Assembly: GCA_007695205.1 (NCBI GenBank)
Contig: REEF01000425.1
Coordinates: 1-7,579 of the forward strand
From: Planctomycetaceae bacterium
Lineage (GTDB): Bacteria; Planctomycetota; Planctomycetia; Pirellulales; Pirellulaceae
Reading direction: 5' to 3'
Length of the DNA stretch: 7,579 bases
In this document: piece after piece, positions 1 to 6,763 of the stretch
Layout: every line of letters begins with the position of its first letter
Numbering within the stretch: position 1 is the first letter of the stretch
Position numbers and translations under genes: made by a program
The notes under the pieces: generated by a model
Told to the model about the DNA's origin: nothing
Databases searched by the model: none
The model's input: the letters and a program-made list of their open reading frames with translations, nothing else

Positions 1-560
1 CGCATCTGAGCATGGTCGAATTCAAGGGCTTCGGCGATATCCATCTTCGTGATGATGCAGACGTCGGATCGATCGAAAATCTTGGGGTATTTCAGCGGTT
101 TGTCCTCGCCTTCGGTGGTCGAGACCAGCACCACCTGCAGATCTTCCCCCAGGTCGAACGCCGAGGTGCAAACGAGATTCCCGACGTTTTCGATAATCAA
201 CAAATCGAGCTCCTCGACGCGGAACTGCGATGCCGCTGCGACGATCGCCTTGTCGATATGGAACGATTCCAGATGGCACATGTTATGGGTTTCCACCTGA
301 TACGCGGGGGCACCGCTTTTCCTCAGGCGGACCGCGTCGTTTTCGGTTTCGACGTCGCCGACGATCGCGGCGACAGCGAAGCGGTCGATCAGCCGGGCCA
401 TCGTGTATTTGAGCAACTCGGTTTTGCCCGTACCGGGCGAGGAGACGAAGTTCGCCACAAAAACCCCGTCGGCGGCGAAACGTGCTCGCAACCCCTGCGC
501 AAGCTCGTCATTCTTCTTGAGAATGTTCTTGCGAATCTCAATCAGCTTGGGGGGATTCAT
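1..560 (-). CDS. hypB: Hydrogenase/urease nickel incorporation GTPase HypB (partial, 3' end outside window)
   Basis: HypB is a SIMIBI-class GTPase that, with HypA, loads nickel into the active site of NiFe hydrogenase in the cytoplasm. Reading the minus strand from the ATG at 560 gives 186 codons before the window edge; family cores are usually somewhat over 200 residues, so only the C-terminal tail is missing. Visible motifs are the P-loop SSPGTGKT (residues 40-47), the switch segment GDVETENDA (68-76), LLIIENVGNLVC (120-131) and the guanine-specificity motif TKMD (171-174). The residues that form the metal site at the GTPase dimer interface, a Cys-His pair (C95, H96) and a later Cys (C131), are present. 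Two neighbouring positions differ from the usual motifs: THNMCHL where TGxxCHL is common, and VCTS where VCP is common. There is no histidine-rich N-terminal nickel store. The start lies inside the end of hypA, so translational coupling is likely. Identification is firm. Confidence 0.95.
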   Translation of the reverse strand, partial: MNPPKLIEIRKNILKKNDELAQGLRARFAADGVFVANFVSSPGTGKTELLKYTMARLIDRFAVAAIVGDVETENDAVRLRKSGAPAYQVETHNMCHLESFHIDKAIVAAASQFRVEELDLLIIENVGNLVCTSAFDLGEDLQVVLVSTTEGEDKPLKYPKIFDRSDVCIITKMDIAEALEFDHAQM

Positions 561-906
561 CTTCGGATATCTCCACGGAGAGAATTTCTAGTTCGCGTCC
601 TGCAGTGACTTCCGTTATCGCCGCAGCACAAATCGGACACCGAAAAACGAAGTCGGCGTCTGGTAGCGTATGCTCACGCTGGCACGACTCGCACCAAATG
701 CGTACGGGAACCTCTTCGATTTCCAGAGTCGAACCGCTGAGCCGTGTATCGGCACACGCGACGTCCCAAGCGAATCGCAGGGAATCCGGCACCACCCCGG
801 AAAGGGCACCAACCCGGATCTGGACGGACAGGACCGTGCCGTTCTGCTCGGCCAAGTCCTCGAGAATGGTTTCTACAGCGCGCAGGGCGATCGATAACTC
901 GTGCAT
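538..906 (-). CDS. hypA: Hydrogenase maturation nickel metallochaperone HypA
   Basis: HypA is a small cytoplasmic chaperone that binds Ni(II) and passes it to the hydrogenase large subunit together with HypB. The 122-residue length is typical. The protein begins with MHEL, whose N-terminal amine and His2 form the nickel site in characterised HypA proteins. The structural zinc site is complete, with CESC at residues 72-75 and CPIC at 90-93. The conserved C-terminal segment GRELEILSVEI follows. The ATG at 904-906 is fixed by the MHEL motif; no strong Shine-Dalgarno sequence precedes it. The gene ends in TGA at 538-540 and overlaps the hypB start (560) by 23 bases, so the two are one transcriptional unit. 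The gap to the upstream porin gene is 149 bases, so hypA may have its own promoter. The paralogue HybF is the only serious alternative and has the same role. Confidence 0.96.
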   Translation of the reverse strand: MHELSIALRAVETILEDLAEQNGTVLSVQIRVGALSGVVPDSLRFAWDVACADTRLSGSTLEIEEVPVRIWCESCQREHTLPDADFVFRCPICAAAITEVTAGRELEILSVEISEDESPQAD

Positions 907-1055
907 ACTAGGAAACGGTAGTTTTATCCCCGTACGTTGTCAACGGTCACTGCCGCTTGTTGGCCGTCGACCTTCAGCAGCGACTGCAGGCATCGGAAGC
1001 CGCGAATCGAGCCGTTGAGTCGGGACCAGGATCTGGGCCAGGCTGCCTGCACCGA

Positions 1056-2390
1056 TCAGAAGACCACAACCAGATCTGTAGCGAACAGGAACTGGTGGTT
1101 AGAACGGCCGTCGCGAAAGGCAGGCAGTGCGGAGGAATCGTCGCGGTTTTGCCAGTCCCAGCGGACTTCCGGACGCAGGATGGCTCGTCTTCCGCACCGG
1201 ACATTCAGTCCCAGTGTCAGATTGGTATACGTTCCCGCAGCGGCCGGATTGTCGGCACGAAAACCATAGATGAATCCACCATCGTCATCGCGCGCCAGTT
1301 CGAATCTCGCTCCAGCCGTTACCCGGTCCGACCAATCATAGAACACGGATTGGGTGAATGCGTACGCTTCGGTAAAGGGCTGATCGTTTCGCCGATCTTC
1401 CATTTGAAGGACATCGAAATTGAACGCGTACCGCAGCCGCTCCGTCCATTGATACTCCAGCCAACCACCGATGCCCAAGAGTTGGTTCCTCGGTTTTGGG
1501 GCACTCGATCCGCCCACGTCGCCAGCGTTTTCGGGCGTGTCTTCGGAATCGCTTACCGGTCCACTTCCCATCACGAAAGCGATCGAAGTCCTTTCGTCCT
1601 GACTGGTCCAAGTGATCCCACAAGAATAACCCCAAAACGAGCTATCTCCCTCCCAGACATCCATGCCTCGATGTAAGCCGATCTCGGTGGTAATTTGGTC
1701 ATTTAGCGGAAAATCGAGCAGGATGCCCGTGTGGGTAAATGGCGTGATATTGAAGGCGAGTGGGTAAGAATAGAAGAAGTCTTCGGCAGCCAAGCCACTT
1801 TCATAGCCCAGCGGAGAATACCATTTTCCAAACTTGACGGACGCATCCGGCGCAAACGGAAGAGCAGCTTCGAGGTACAGTTGGGGGAAGGCCAACTTGT
1901 AGAACGTGCTGAAGTTGCCGGAAACGATCTGATCGTCGAAACCGTACGATTGAAACTGGAAGGCATCGGTACCGAACACCATGTCCGCCCGAAATCCCAG
2001 ACCGAAATGCCCCGCATCGAAATACGCGGGGCGATCGATGAATAGATAAAGCTGGTTCAATTGATACTCGTTCGCGCGATCGTTAAAACTGACCGGACCG
2101 TTGTAGCGGTCCCGTGGCGAGGCCGGATTCCAGGTGAAACCTTGGGAGATCCAGCCGCCGATTGTGGGGTCGAGTTTTTCTTCACGGGCTGCGATGCCGT
2201 GGTTCGGCTCCTCTGAGTTCTGGTAGACGCTCGAAGACATCACGTCATTCGTAGTAGAACCCAGCGGTTCCGGGACTTCGTCGTCGGATTTGGCTGCAGG
2301 GACCGCACAGAGAAGGCAAGCTGCAGCCAGAAGGTATCTAGATCCGGCTGCGACGATCCAACGTTGTATCCGAGAAATGCAAGCACCCAT
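1056..2390 (-). CDS. Outer-membrane beta-barrel porin, BBP2/OmpL-like family (formerly DUF1597)
   Basis: This 444-residue protein is predicted to form a beta-barrel pore in the outer membrane; its substrate is unknown. The N-terminus has arginines at 7, 10 and 18, a hydrophobic stretch (about 19-33, YLLAAACLLCAVPAA) and a likely signal-peptidase site after A32 or A33. Residues 34-75 are acidic and low in complexity. The barrel begins near GGWISQGFTWNP (78-89), followed by YNGPVSFNDRANEYQLNQLY (96-115), FGKWYSPLGYES (187-198) and LAFNITPFTHTGILLDFPLND (211-231), a pattern I recognise from BBP2 proteins. Alternating hydrophobic strands continue to the end, which is VVVF with a terminal phenylalanine, the classic C-terminal signal of outer-membrane barrels. 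Codons and composition look like those of the neighbours. The gene is flanked by 258 bases before and 149 bases after, so it may be transcribed alone. Substrate and exact subfamily are open. Confidence 0.85.
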   Translation of the reverse strand: MGACISRIQRWIVAAGSRYLLAAACLLCAVPAAKSDDEVPEPLGSTTNDVMSSSVYQNSEEPNHGIAAREEKLDPTIGGWISQGFTWNPASPRDRYNGPVSFNDRANEYQLNQLYLFIDRPAYFDAGHFGLGFRADMVFGTDAFQFQSYGFDDQIVSGNFSTFYKLAFPQLYLEAALPFAPDASVKFGKWYSPLGYESGLAAEDFFYSYPLAFNITPFTHTGILLDFPLNDQITTEIGLHRGMDVWEGDSSFWGYSCGITWTSQDERTSIAFVMGSGPVSDSEDTPENAGDVGGSSAPKPRNQLLGIGGWLEYQWTERLRYAFNFDVLQMEDRRNDQPFTEAYAFTQSVFYDWSDRVTAGARFELARDDDGGFIYGFRADNPAAAGTYTNLTLGLNVRCGRRAILRPEVRWDWQNRDDSSALPAFRDGRSNHQFLFATDLVVVF

Positions 2391-2648
2391 GCCGTATCAT
2401 TCTTCAGACTCCCTGGAAAACACTGCTTTCCGGACGCATAGACCTCGCCTCATGCGAGAACCGAGCAGCTTTTGAGGAATCGGCTGGAAATGTGGCGTGG
2501 CATCATGAAATGGGGTGGGAGAGGCGCGCTCTGACGCGCTGTACTAACAAAGAAAACGGTTCACGCGATTGAGGACACGCACAAGGCTCCTTTCCCCGGT
2601 CGGCAGCCTTCAACCGACCGAGGCCAAGTTATCAGACGACCAACGGTT
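2391..2648. other. Intergenic spacer between sppA-like gene and porin gene
   Basis: This 258-base spacer must hold the 3' end of the sppA-like transcript and the porin promoter region, both reading on the minus strand. I see no open reading frame with coding character. It holds an imperfect GC-rich palindrome around 2524-2539 (arms GCGCG and CGCGC) and a stronger inverted repeat at 2597-2620, listed separately. No clear -35/-10 pair or strong Shine-Dalgarno site is visible ahead of the porin ATG at 2390. Confidence 0.6.
2597..2620. repeat. Inverted repeat, possible transcript-end hairpin downstream of the sppA-like gene
   Basis: The arms CGGTCGG (2597-2603) and CCGACCG (2614-2620) are perfectly complementary over 7 bases with a 10-base loop, and two further C-G pairs can form outside one mismatch. 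The hairpin lies 29 bases beyond the stop of the sppA-like gene. No T-run follows the stem on the minus strand, so it is not a classical intrinsic terminator. It could act as an RNA-stabilising 3' hairpin or be a dispersed intergenic repeat. Confidence 0.45.
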
Positions 2649-3746
2649 TTACGGCCGCGGATGGGTCAGTAGCGGCGGCAACGTGGTTGCCAGGTAATAG
2701 GCTTGCGGGACATGTATGTCCATCCAATTAGGCAAATCGAAGGGGCTACGACTGTGTCGGGCTTCCGTCAGCATGGACAGATTGAACAGGGACGGTGGTC
2801 GTCTGTATTCCACCACGCGGGTCCGTGATTCGTCCAATCCGGCCATCGCGATCGCTCGCTCGATCGCGTCTTCCACAAAGCCGATCTCATCGATCAGACC
2901 ATGCTGCTTGGCCTGTTCGGCCGTGAACACCTCGCCGGTCGCCAGACGATCTAACGCTTCGGGATCTTCGCGAAACGCGGGGCGCCCAAGCTTGATCTGG
3001 TCCTTGAACCGGACAAAAGCCGCCTCGAGATAAGCCGTCATGATCTCTCGCTGTTCGTCCGTCATCGGGCGCGTCATGCTCATGATCCGTTTGTTGGGGT
3101 GGCTGACCAGCGAATCATCCTCGACTTCGAATCGCTCGAGCAATCCGCTCAGGTTGTAGTGCGGGATCACGACCCCGATCGATCCGGTCGTGGTCGTTGG
3201 TTCGGCATAGATCGAATCCGGTTGATCGCCGACAGCCATCGAGACGTAGTAACCGCCGCTGGCGGCGATGCTGCCCATGCTGACGACCAACGGAATGTCT
3301 CGTTCCTCGCGCATTTTGCTCAGATGGTGCAAGATGTAATCCGAACCGGTGATGGTACCGCCCGGCGACGAGACTCGCACCACGACCGCTTTGACGCTTT
3401 TATCCTTCAGCACCTGGTCGATCTGATTCTTGACGAACCCGCTACCATCCAAAATCGCACCCGTCACCGCGATGATGGCCACCTTGTCGCGGCCACTCTT
3501 TTCCCCCGAATGATATCGCTCTTGGATACCTTCGGTGGTGTCGAAATATTGTTGCACGGCAAACGACATGCTGATCAGGATCAGCACAGAAACGCCAAAC
3601 GCTACCCAACCCATCCAGCCGAACAGACGTTGGAAGCGACTCGGACCGCAATTGACGGTGATTTGGGGTGGCCAGGGAGTCGAGACGGGAGTTGGAGGTG
3701 ACGGTTGAGGCGAAACCATTTCTGCATTCGGTACTTCTTTGTCCAT
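2649..3746 (-). CDS. sppA: Signal peptide peptidase SppA-type serine protease (peptidase family S49)
   Basis: Enzymes of this family are membrane-anchored Ser/Lys proteases that degrade cleaved signal peptides and some membrane proteins on the outer face of the cytoplasmic membrane. From the ATG at 3746 the product has 365 residues, suiting the short, single-domain SppA type. A proline-rich N-terminal tail (about 1-35) is followed by one membrane helix (about 44-63) and then the S49 domain. SSPGGTITGSD (126-136) is the conserved glycine-rich strand. SMGSIAASGGYYVSM (156-170) contains the expected nucleophile Ser163. HPNKRIMS (216-223) supplies Lys219 as the likely general base; the residue three before the Lys is His where Gly is usual. 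TTTTGSIGVV and the family's C-terminal FTAEQAKQHGLIDEIG segment are intact. A TTG at 3797 would add 17 residues, but the ATG at 3746 has a purine-rich ribosome site at the right distance. An SohB-like role is possible. Confidence 0.9.
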   Translation of the reverse strand: MDKEVPNAEMVSPQPSPPTPVSTPWPPQITVNCGPSRFQRLFGWMGWVAFGVSVLILISMSFAVQQYFDTTEGIQERYHSGEKSGRDKVAIIAVTGAILDGSGFVKNQIDQVLKDKSVKAVVVRVSSPGGTITGSDYILHHLSKMREERDIPLVVSMGSIAASGGYYVSMAVGDQPDSIYAEPTTTTGSIGVVIPHYNLSGLLERFEVEDDSLVSHPNKRIMSMTRPMTDEQREIMTAYLEAAFVRFKDQIKLGRPAFREDPEALDRLATGEVFTAEQAKQHGLIDEIGFVEDAIERAIAMAGLDESRTRVVEYRRPPSLFNLSMLTEARHSRSPFDLPNWMDIHVPQAYYLATTLPPLLTHPRP

Positions 3747-3750
3747 AACA

Positions 3751-3758
3751 TCCCCTTT
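3751..3758 (-). promoter_or_regulatory. Ribosome binding site that decides the sppA start
   Basis: On the minus strand AAAGGGGA (3758 down to 3751) lies 4 bases before the ATG at 3746, with the GGGG core 5 bases away. This supports the ATG at 3746 over the upstream in-frame TTG at 3797, which has no comparable site. Confidence 0.65.
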
Positions 3759-3858
3759 GTCAATATTGAAAGAAACCGTGATGGTAGTATCCGGCAATTC
3801 CCTAAGTCCCTCTAGTTTAACGGTTTGCTTCCTGAAGGCAATCTGGAACCTGATACCG

Positions 3859-3873
3859 CATCGTTAACACATG
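3859..3873. repeat. GTTAAC-centred repeat, copy 1
   Basis: The sequence CATCGTTAACACATG contains the palindrome GTTAAC (3863-3868) and nearly matches a second copy at 3958-3973. The position in a divergent promoter region makes an operator for a dimeric regulator possible, but chance similarity cannot be excluded. Confidence 0.35.
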
Positions 3874-3957
3874 AAACCATTAAACTCGGCCTGTGCTGGT
3901 ATCTTACACCGGGCATTCCCACTTGATGTGCCGCGCCTTACCCCATGATTTGAGCCC

Positions 3958-3973
3958 CATCGGTTAACAAATG
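3958..3973. repeat. GTTAAC-centred repeat, copy 2
   Basis: The sequence CATCGGTTAACAAATG differs from copy 1 by one inserted G and one C-to-A change. Its palindrome GTTAAC (3963-3968) lies exactly 100 bases from the first, and a further GGTTAA half-like match follows at 3976-3981. Confidence 0.35.
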
Positions 3974-4020
3974 TCGGTTAAGCCGCTAGAGTATCTGGTC
4001 ATCGTAGCAACAAAGAGGTT

Positions 4021-4074
4021 ACCGAGACGGCCTCAGTAGTTTACCGTCGGTGAAGAGGGACCGAGAGTGGTCCC
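4021..4074 (+). promoter_or_regulatory. Two consecutive hairpins in the likely 5' leader of the mscS-like gene
   Basis: The first hairpin pairs ACCGAGACGG (4021-4030) with CCGTCGGT (4044-4051), leaving a two-base bulge and a 13-base loop. The second pairs GGGACC (4057-4062) perfectly with GGTCCC (4069-4074) around a six-base loop. The second ends 24 bases before the first possible ATG (4099), so if transcription starts upstream both would sit in the mRNA leader. No T-run follows, so attenuation by an intrinsic terminator is not supported. They could equally be protein-binding inverted repeats in DNA. Confidence 0.4.
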
Positions 4075-4098
4075 AAACGATACTCGTGAAAGAGGAAG

Positions 4099-6237
4099 AT
4101 GAGGAAGATGATGAAGGCAGTTGGATTGCGATGGATGCTGGTGACGATGCTGGGCTTCGTGCTGCTGGCTCCTGGAATTACGTTGGGTGATGGATCGCAG
4201 ATGGAGACGGAAGGTGGTTCGACCGAAGCACTGAATGCGACCCCGGTCGCACCTGCGATACCAACCCCCACGTCGAGATCGCAGCCCCTTAATTGGCTGC
4301 GAAGTTTGTCTGGAGAGCCAATCACCTCGTTGTCGGACGCCGAACTGATTGCGTTGATCGGTCGCTCGATCGAATCGGACAAACGATACTTGGAGACGCT
4401 GGCCGAGGAACTGGAAAGCGAAGATAATCCTTTTACGCGGGCCAGTGAATTCTTCGAAAAGCTTGATCAGGAGATGGTCTCACTGCGATCGGCATTAGCA
4501 GAAGCCGAGCAAACGGATCAGCAGGAGCCAAAGGAATCGCTCGAGGCTGAGATCAGCGAGTTGGAGACAGTTCACTCTTTGGCCAAGGAACGTTTCGACT
4601 TGGCCATCGAGCGGCGTCGTTTGATGGTTCAGATGCTGCCGTTGATTCAGATGCGACTGGCTCAATCCCAGATCATGCTGGGCCAGGCTTTTGGCGAAAC
4701 CTATCCTGATGTCGCAGTAGAACCGGCGGCCCCAGTCCACGGAGGGGTCGAAGAAACCCAAGAGGACAGGCCGACAGCCGAACCGCCGAGTGGTCCCTCT
4801 GCGGTGTATTCCCCGCCGGGAACGGACCCCAAATCCACCGAAGTGCCCGAGACGCCACTTGCTTCCCCATCCAGGAAGCGGCCGCCTAGCGAGGAGTATG
4901 TCTTGGCCACTGCGGAGGTGCAGCAGTGGGAACAGACGCTTGCGGAAGTGCATGAACAGATCCGTGTACTCGAGGCTCGGTTGGAGATCGGCGCTCGAGC
5001 GCTCGAGTTGGAACGTAGTATGGCGGAAAACGGCCGCCAAATGCTGGACAATTCCGAAGCCCTTCGCACTTTCTTTAGTGAGCAGTTTCAACAACGATCG
5101 GTGGACGGTCTGTCAGCAACCGAACTGGAGCCCATCCGTCAATCACTGCAGGAGATGATTCAGCTATCCAAGATCGCTCGCGAGCGTTCACAGGCGGCGA
5201 CGGATCGAGTGGCCAGCATCACGGCGGGGCGCACCCATCTACTGGAGGCGTTGGCCACTCGAAAGATGGATGCTTATTTGGCAGAGACCGAGTTGGAGCG
5301 CGCGCGGACGCAGATGGCTCGGATTCAAAACCCTTTCCATCCTCGCAATCTCTTCCGCTGGTTCCTCGATCATGGTCCCGGCCTCCTCGCGATCATTCTG
5401 GGCATGACGATTCTCTACTTCGCCGTGCAAGTCGTCGGCAGCCGAATCGTTCGCGTGGTAGCCAACCGTGGCTGCCGTGGCTCGAAGGCCGAACGAATGA
5501 GCCGAGCCAATACGTTGGTCTACACATTCCGCCAAGCGGGCAGTTTGGCGGTGCTGGTGGGTGGTGTCCTGATGATCCTGGAGCAAGTTGGCATCCCGAT
5601 CGGCCCGTTGCTGGGTGGTGCTGCGGTGTTCGGGCTGGCCATCGCGTTTGGCGCCCAAAATTTGATCAAAGACTTTTTCCAAGGGTTCATGATTCTGTTG
5701 GAGAACCAATACAAGCTGAACGATGTGGTCCAGATCGGTGATCATGCGGGATTGGTCGAACTGATCACCTTGCGCACCACGGCGCTGCGGTCTTTGGACG
5801 GCACGCTCCACTTCATCCCCAACGGCCAGATCGAAGCGGTCAGCAACCTGACTCACGGTTGGTCGCGTGCCGTGTTCGATATTCCGGTTGCCTATCGCGA
5901 GGATGCCGATCACGTCATGGATGTCATCACGAAGGTATGTCGCGAAGTCCGTGAAGACCCCAATTTCCGGCACCTCTGCTTGGAAGATGTCACCATGTTG
6001 GGAGTCGACGACTTTGCCGACTCGGCCGTCATGATCAAGTTCTTCATCAAGACCATTCCGCTGCAACAATGGGCCGTGCGTCGCGAGGTGCTTCGTCGGA
6101 TCAAGATGCGATTCGATGCGGAAAACATCGAAATCCCCTTCCCGCACCATACGCACTACCTGCGTTCTGCCGATGGAGGCCCCTTGGAAGCAGCGTTCAT
6201 CGACGCGTTGGCTGGTGGGAAACCACTTCAACGCTAA
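4099..6237 (+). CDS. Mechanosensitive channel of the MscS family with long periplasmic coiled-coil domain
   Basis: This 712-residue protein is predicted to be an inner-membrane channel that opens under membrane tension and relieves osmotic downshock. A signal-like hydrophobic segment (about 10-29) is followed by a periplasmic part to about residue 425. That part has two helical, Glu/Gln/Arg-rich regions likely to form coiled coils (about 78-198 and 265-410), split by a proline-rich linker (about 203-264). Membrane helices lie at about 427-447 and 477-497, then the pore-lining helix at about 503-533 with GLAIAFGAQNLIKDFFQGF (512-530). The MscS beta domain (NDVVQIGDHAGLVELI, then FIPNGQI at 572-578) and the C-terminal domain ending in IEIPFPHHT (677-685) follow. 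E. coli MscS has 286 residues, so the N-terminal addition is large, though smaller than in MscK. An in-frame TGA at 4087 bounds the start. The ATGs at 4108 and 4111 are also possible, and GAGGA at 4101-4105 suits the one at 4111. Confidence 0.92.
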   Translation: MRKMMKAVGLRWMLVTMLGFVLLAPGITLGDGSQMETEGGSTEALNATPVAPAIPTPTSRSQPLNWLRSLSGEPITSLSDAELIALIGRSIESDKRYLETLAEELESEDNPFTRASEFFEKLDQEMVSLRSALAEAEQTDQQEPKESLEAEISELETVHSLAKERFDLAIERRRLMVQMLPLIQMRLAQSQIMLGQAFGETYPDVAVEPAAPVHGGVEETQEDRPTAEPPSGPSAVYSPPGTDPKSTEVPETPLASPSRKRPPSEEYVLATAEVQQWEQTLAEVHEQIRVLEARLEIGARALELERSMAENGRQMLDNSEALRTFFSEQFQQRSVDGLSATELEPIRQSLQEMIQLSKIARERSQAATDRVASITAGRTHLLEALATRKMDAYLAETELERARTQMARIQNPFHPRNLFRWFLDHGPGLLAIILGMTILYFAVQVVGSRIVRVVANRGCRGSKAERMSRANTLVYTFRQAGSLAVLVGGVLMILEQVGIPIGPLLGGAAVFGLAIAFGAQNLIKDFFQGFMILLENQYKLNDVVQIGDHAGLVELITLRTTALRSLDGTLHFIPNGQIEAVSNLTHGWSRAVFDIPVAYREDADHVMDVITKVCREVREDPNFRHLCLEDVTMLGVDDFADSAVMIKFFIKTIPLQQWAVRREVLRRIKMRFDAENIEIPFPHHTHYLRSADGGPLEAAFIDALAGGKPLQR

Positions 6238-6687
6238 TCCCTCTGTGCCCGCACGGCAGCGCGATCATTGCCGACGGTCTGGGTGCGAAAACCGCCGCCG
6301 AATCAGCTTTCAGATGCCCAGCGTCAGTACGGGGATTCCCCGCCCGCCTCCGCTCCCATTGGTCGCTAACTTTGTGAGGAGTTTAACGATCTTGGAAATC
6401 AAGTAGTAAAGAAGTAGTGGTGAAGCCATTAAGTAGACTGCAGAAGAAACACGAAAAGGAAGGTGGTTTTCCTGAACCTCCACACGTTTTCTCCTGTTAT
6501 CGATATGTTCTTGACACCAGAAGGACGGACACTTCAGCATCCATTCCCTTCGAACGGCAAAATGCTGCGAGTCATTCGAAAGCCAGAATCCTAGCAGTGC
6601 TGGTGGTGTTGCCATCGTGCCCCGGGATCAGGTAAGCTAATGGCTTCCCAGCCTTAACAAAACCGCGTCGGTGTCGGGGAGACCGGA

Positions 6688-6695
6688 CCACGTGG
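6688..6695. promoter_or_regulatory. CCACGTGG perfect palindrome, possible operator
   Basis: An eight-base perfect palindrome lies 68 bases upstream of the GTG start of the TIM-barrel gene, just after an imperfect hairpin at 6669-6685. The position suits a regulator site, but such a short palindrome can occur by chance. Confidence 0.2.
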
Positions 6696-6750
6696 GCCAT
6701 TTTGTCACGGATTTTGGGGAACGTTTTTCTGTTTTAGGTCAAGGTAGGTA

Positions 6751-6757
6751 GAAGGAG
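6751..6757 (+). promoter_or_regulatory. Ribosome binding site for the GTG-started TIM-barrel gene
   Basis: GAAGGAG lies six bases before the GTG at 6764, a near-ideal Shine-Dalgarno sequence and spacing. It is the clearest such site in the window and fixes the unusual start codon. Confidence 0.85.
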
Positions 6758-6763
6758 TTACCC

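Larger units (their letters stand above)
3747..4098. other. Divergent intergenic region between sppA-like and mscS-like genes
   Basis: These 352 bases separate two outward-facing genes, so promoters for both must lie here. No credible open reading frame is present. The left half holds the first of two GTTAAC-centred repeats and the right half holds the second and then two hairpins close to the mscS-like start. I could not identify a convincing sigma-70 -35/-10 pair on either strand. Confidence 0.6.
6238..6763. other. Long intergenic region without a convincing gene
   Basis: This 526-base stretch separates two plus-strand genes. I see no tRNA or rRNA. Open frames on both strands (up to about 100 codons) lack ribosome sites and family resemblance. 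Its middle (about 6370-6600) is visibly richer in A and T than the genes around it. Short palindromes occur: CGGGG-ATT-CCCCG at 6330-6342, a seven-pair stem with one mismatch at 6669-6685, and CCACGTGG at 6688-6695. The first might mark the end of the mscS-like transcript, but no T-run follows it. The promoter of the next gene must lie near the right end; TTGTCA at 6702-6707 resembles a -35 box but no good -10 box follows. Confidence 0.55.

Noticed and set aside
12..608. Open frame of 198 codons on the plus strand
   Set aside because: It mirrors hypB, whose GTPase motifs read cleanly on the minus strand.
957..1676. Open frame of 239 codons on the plus strand
   Set aside because: It lies wholly opposite the porin gene, whose signal peptide, BBP2 motifs and terminal phenylalanine are convincing; the plus-strand product has no recognisable pattern.
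3099..3701. Open frame of 200 codons on the plus strand
   Set aside because: It is antisense to the SppA protease domain and rich in Asp, His and Arg without any family pattern.
5239..6231. Open frame of 330 codons on the minus strand
   Set aside because: It is opposite the MscS pore domain; its His/Arg/Gln-rich product is typical of an antisense reading of a GC-rich gene.
6330..6342. CGGGG-ATT-CCCCG as an intrinsic terminator of the mscS-like gene
   Set aside because: The stem is only five pairs and lacks a following T-run.
6310..6615. Possible small membrane protein on the minus strand (about 101 residues with one hydrophobic stretch)
   Set aside because: No ribosome site precedes the ATG, no family resemblance was seen, and the C-terminal part is low-complexity; kept only as an open possibility in the spacer.
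6417..6635. Open frame of 72 codons on the plus strand
   Set aside because: Non-ATG start without a ribosome site and no recognisable sequence character.
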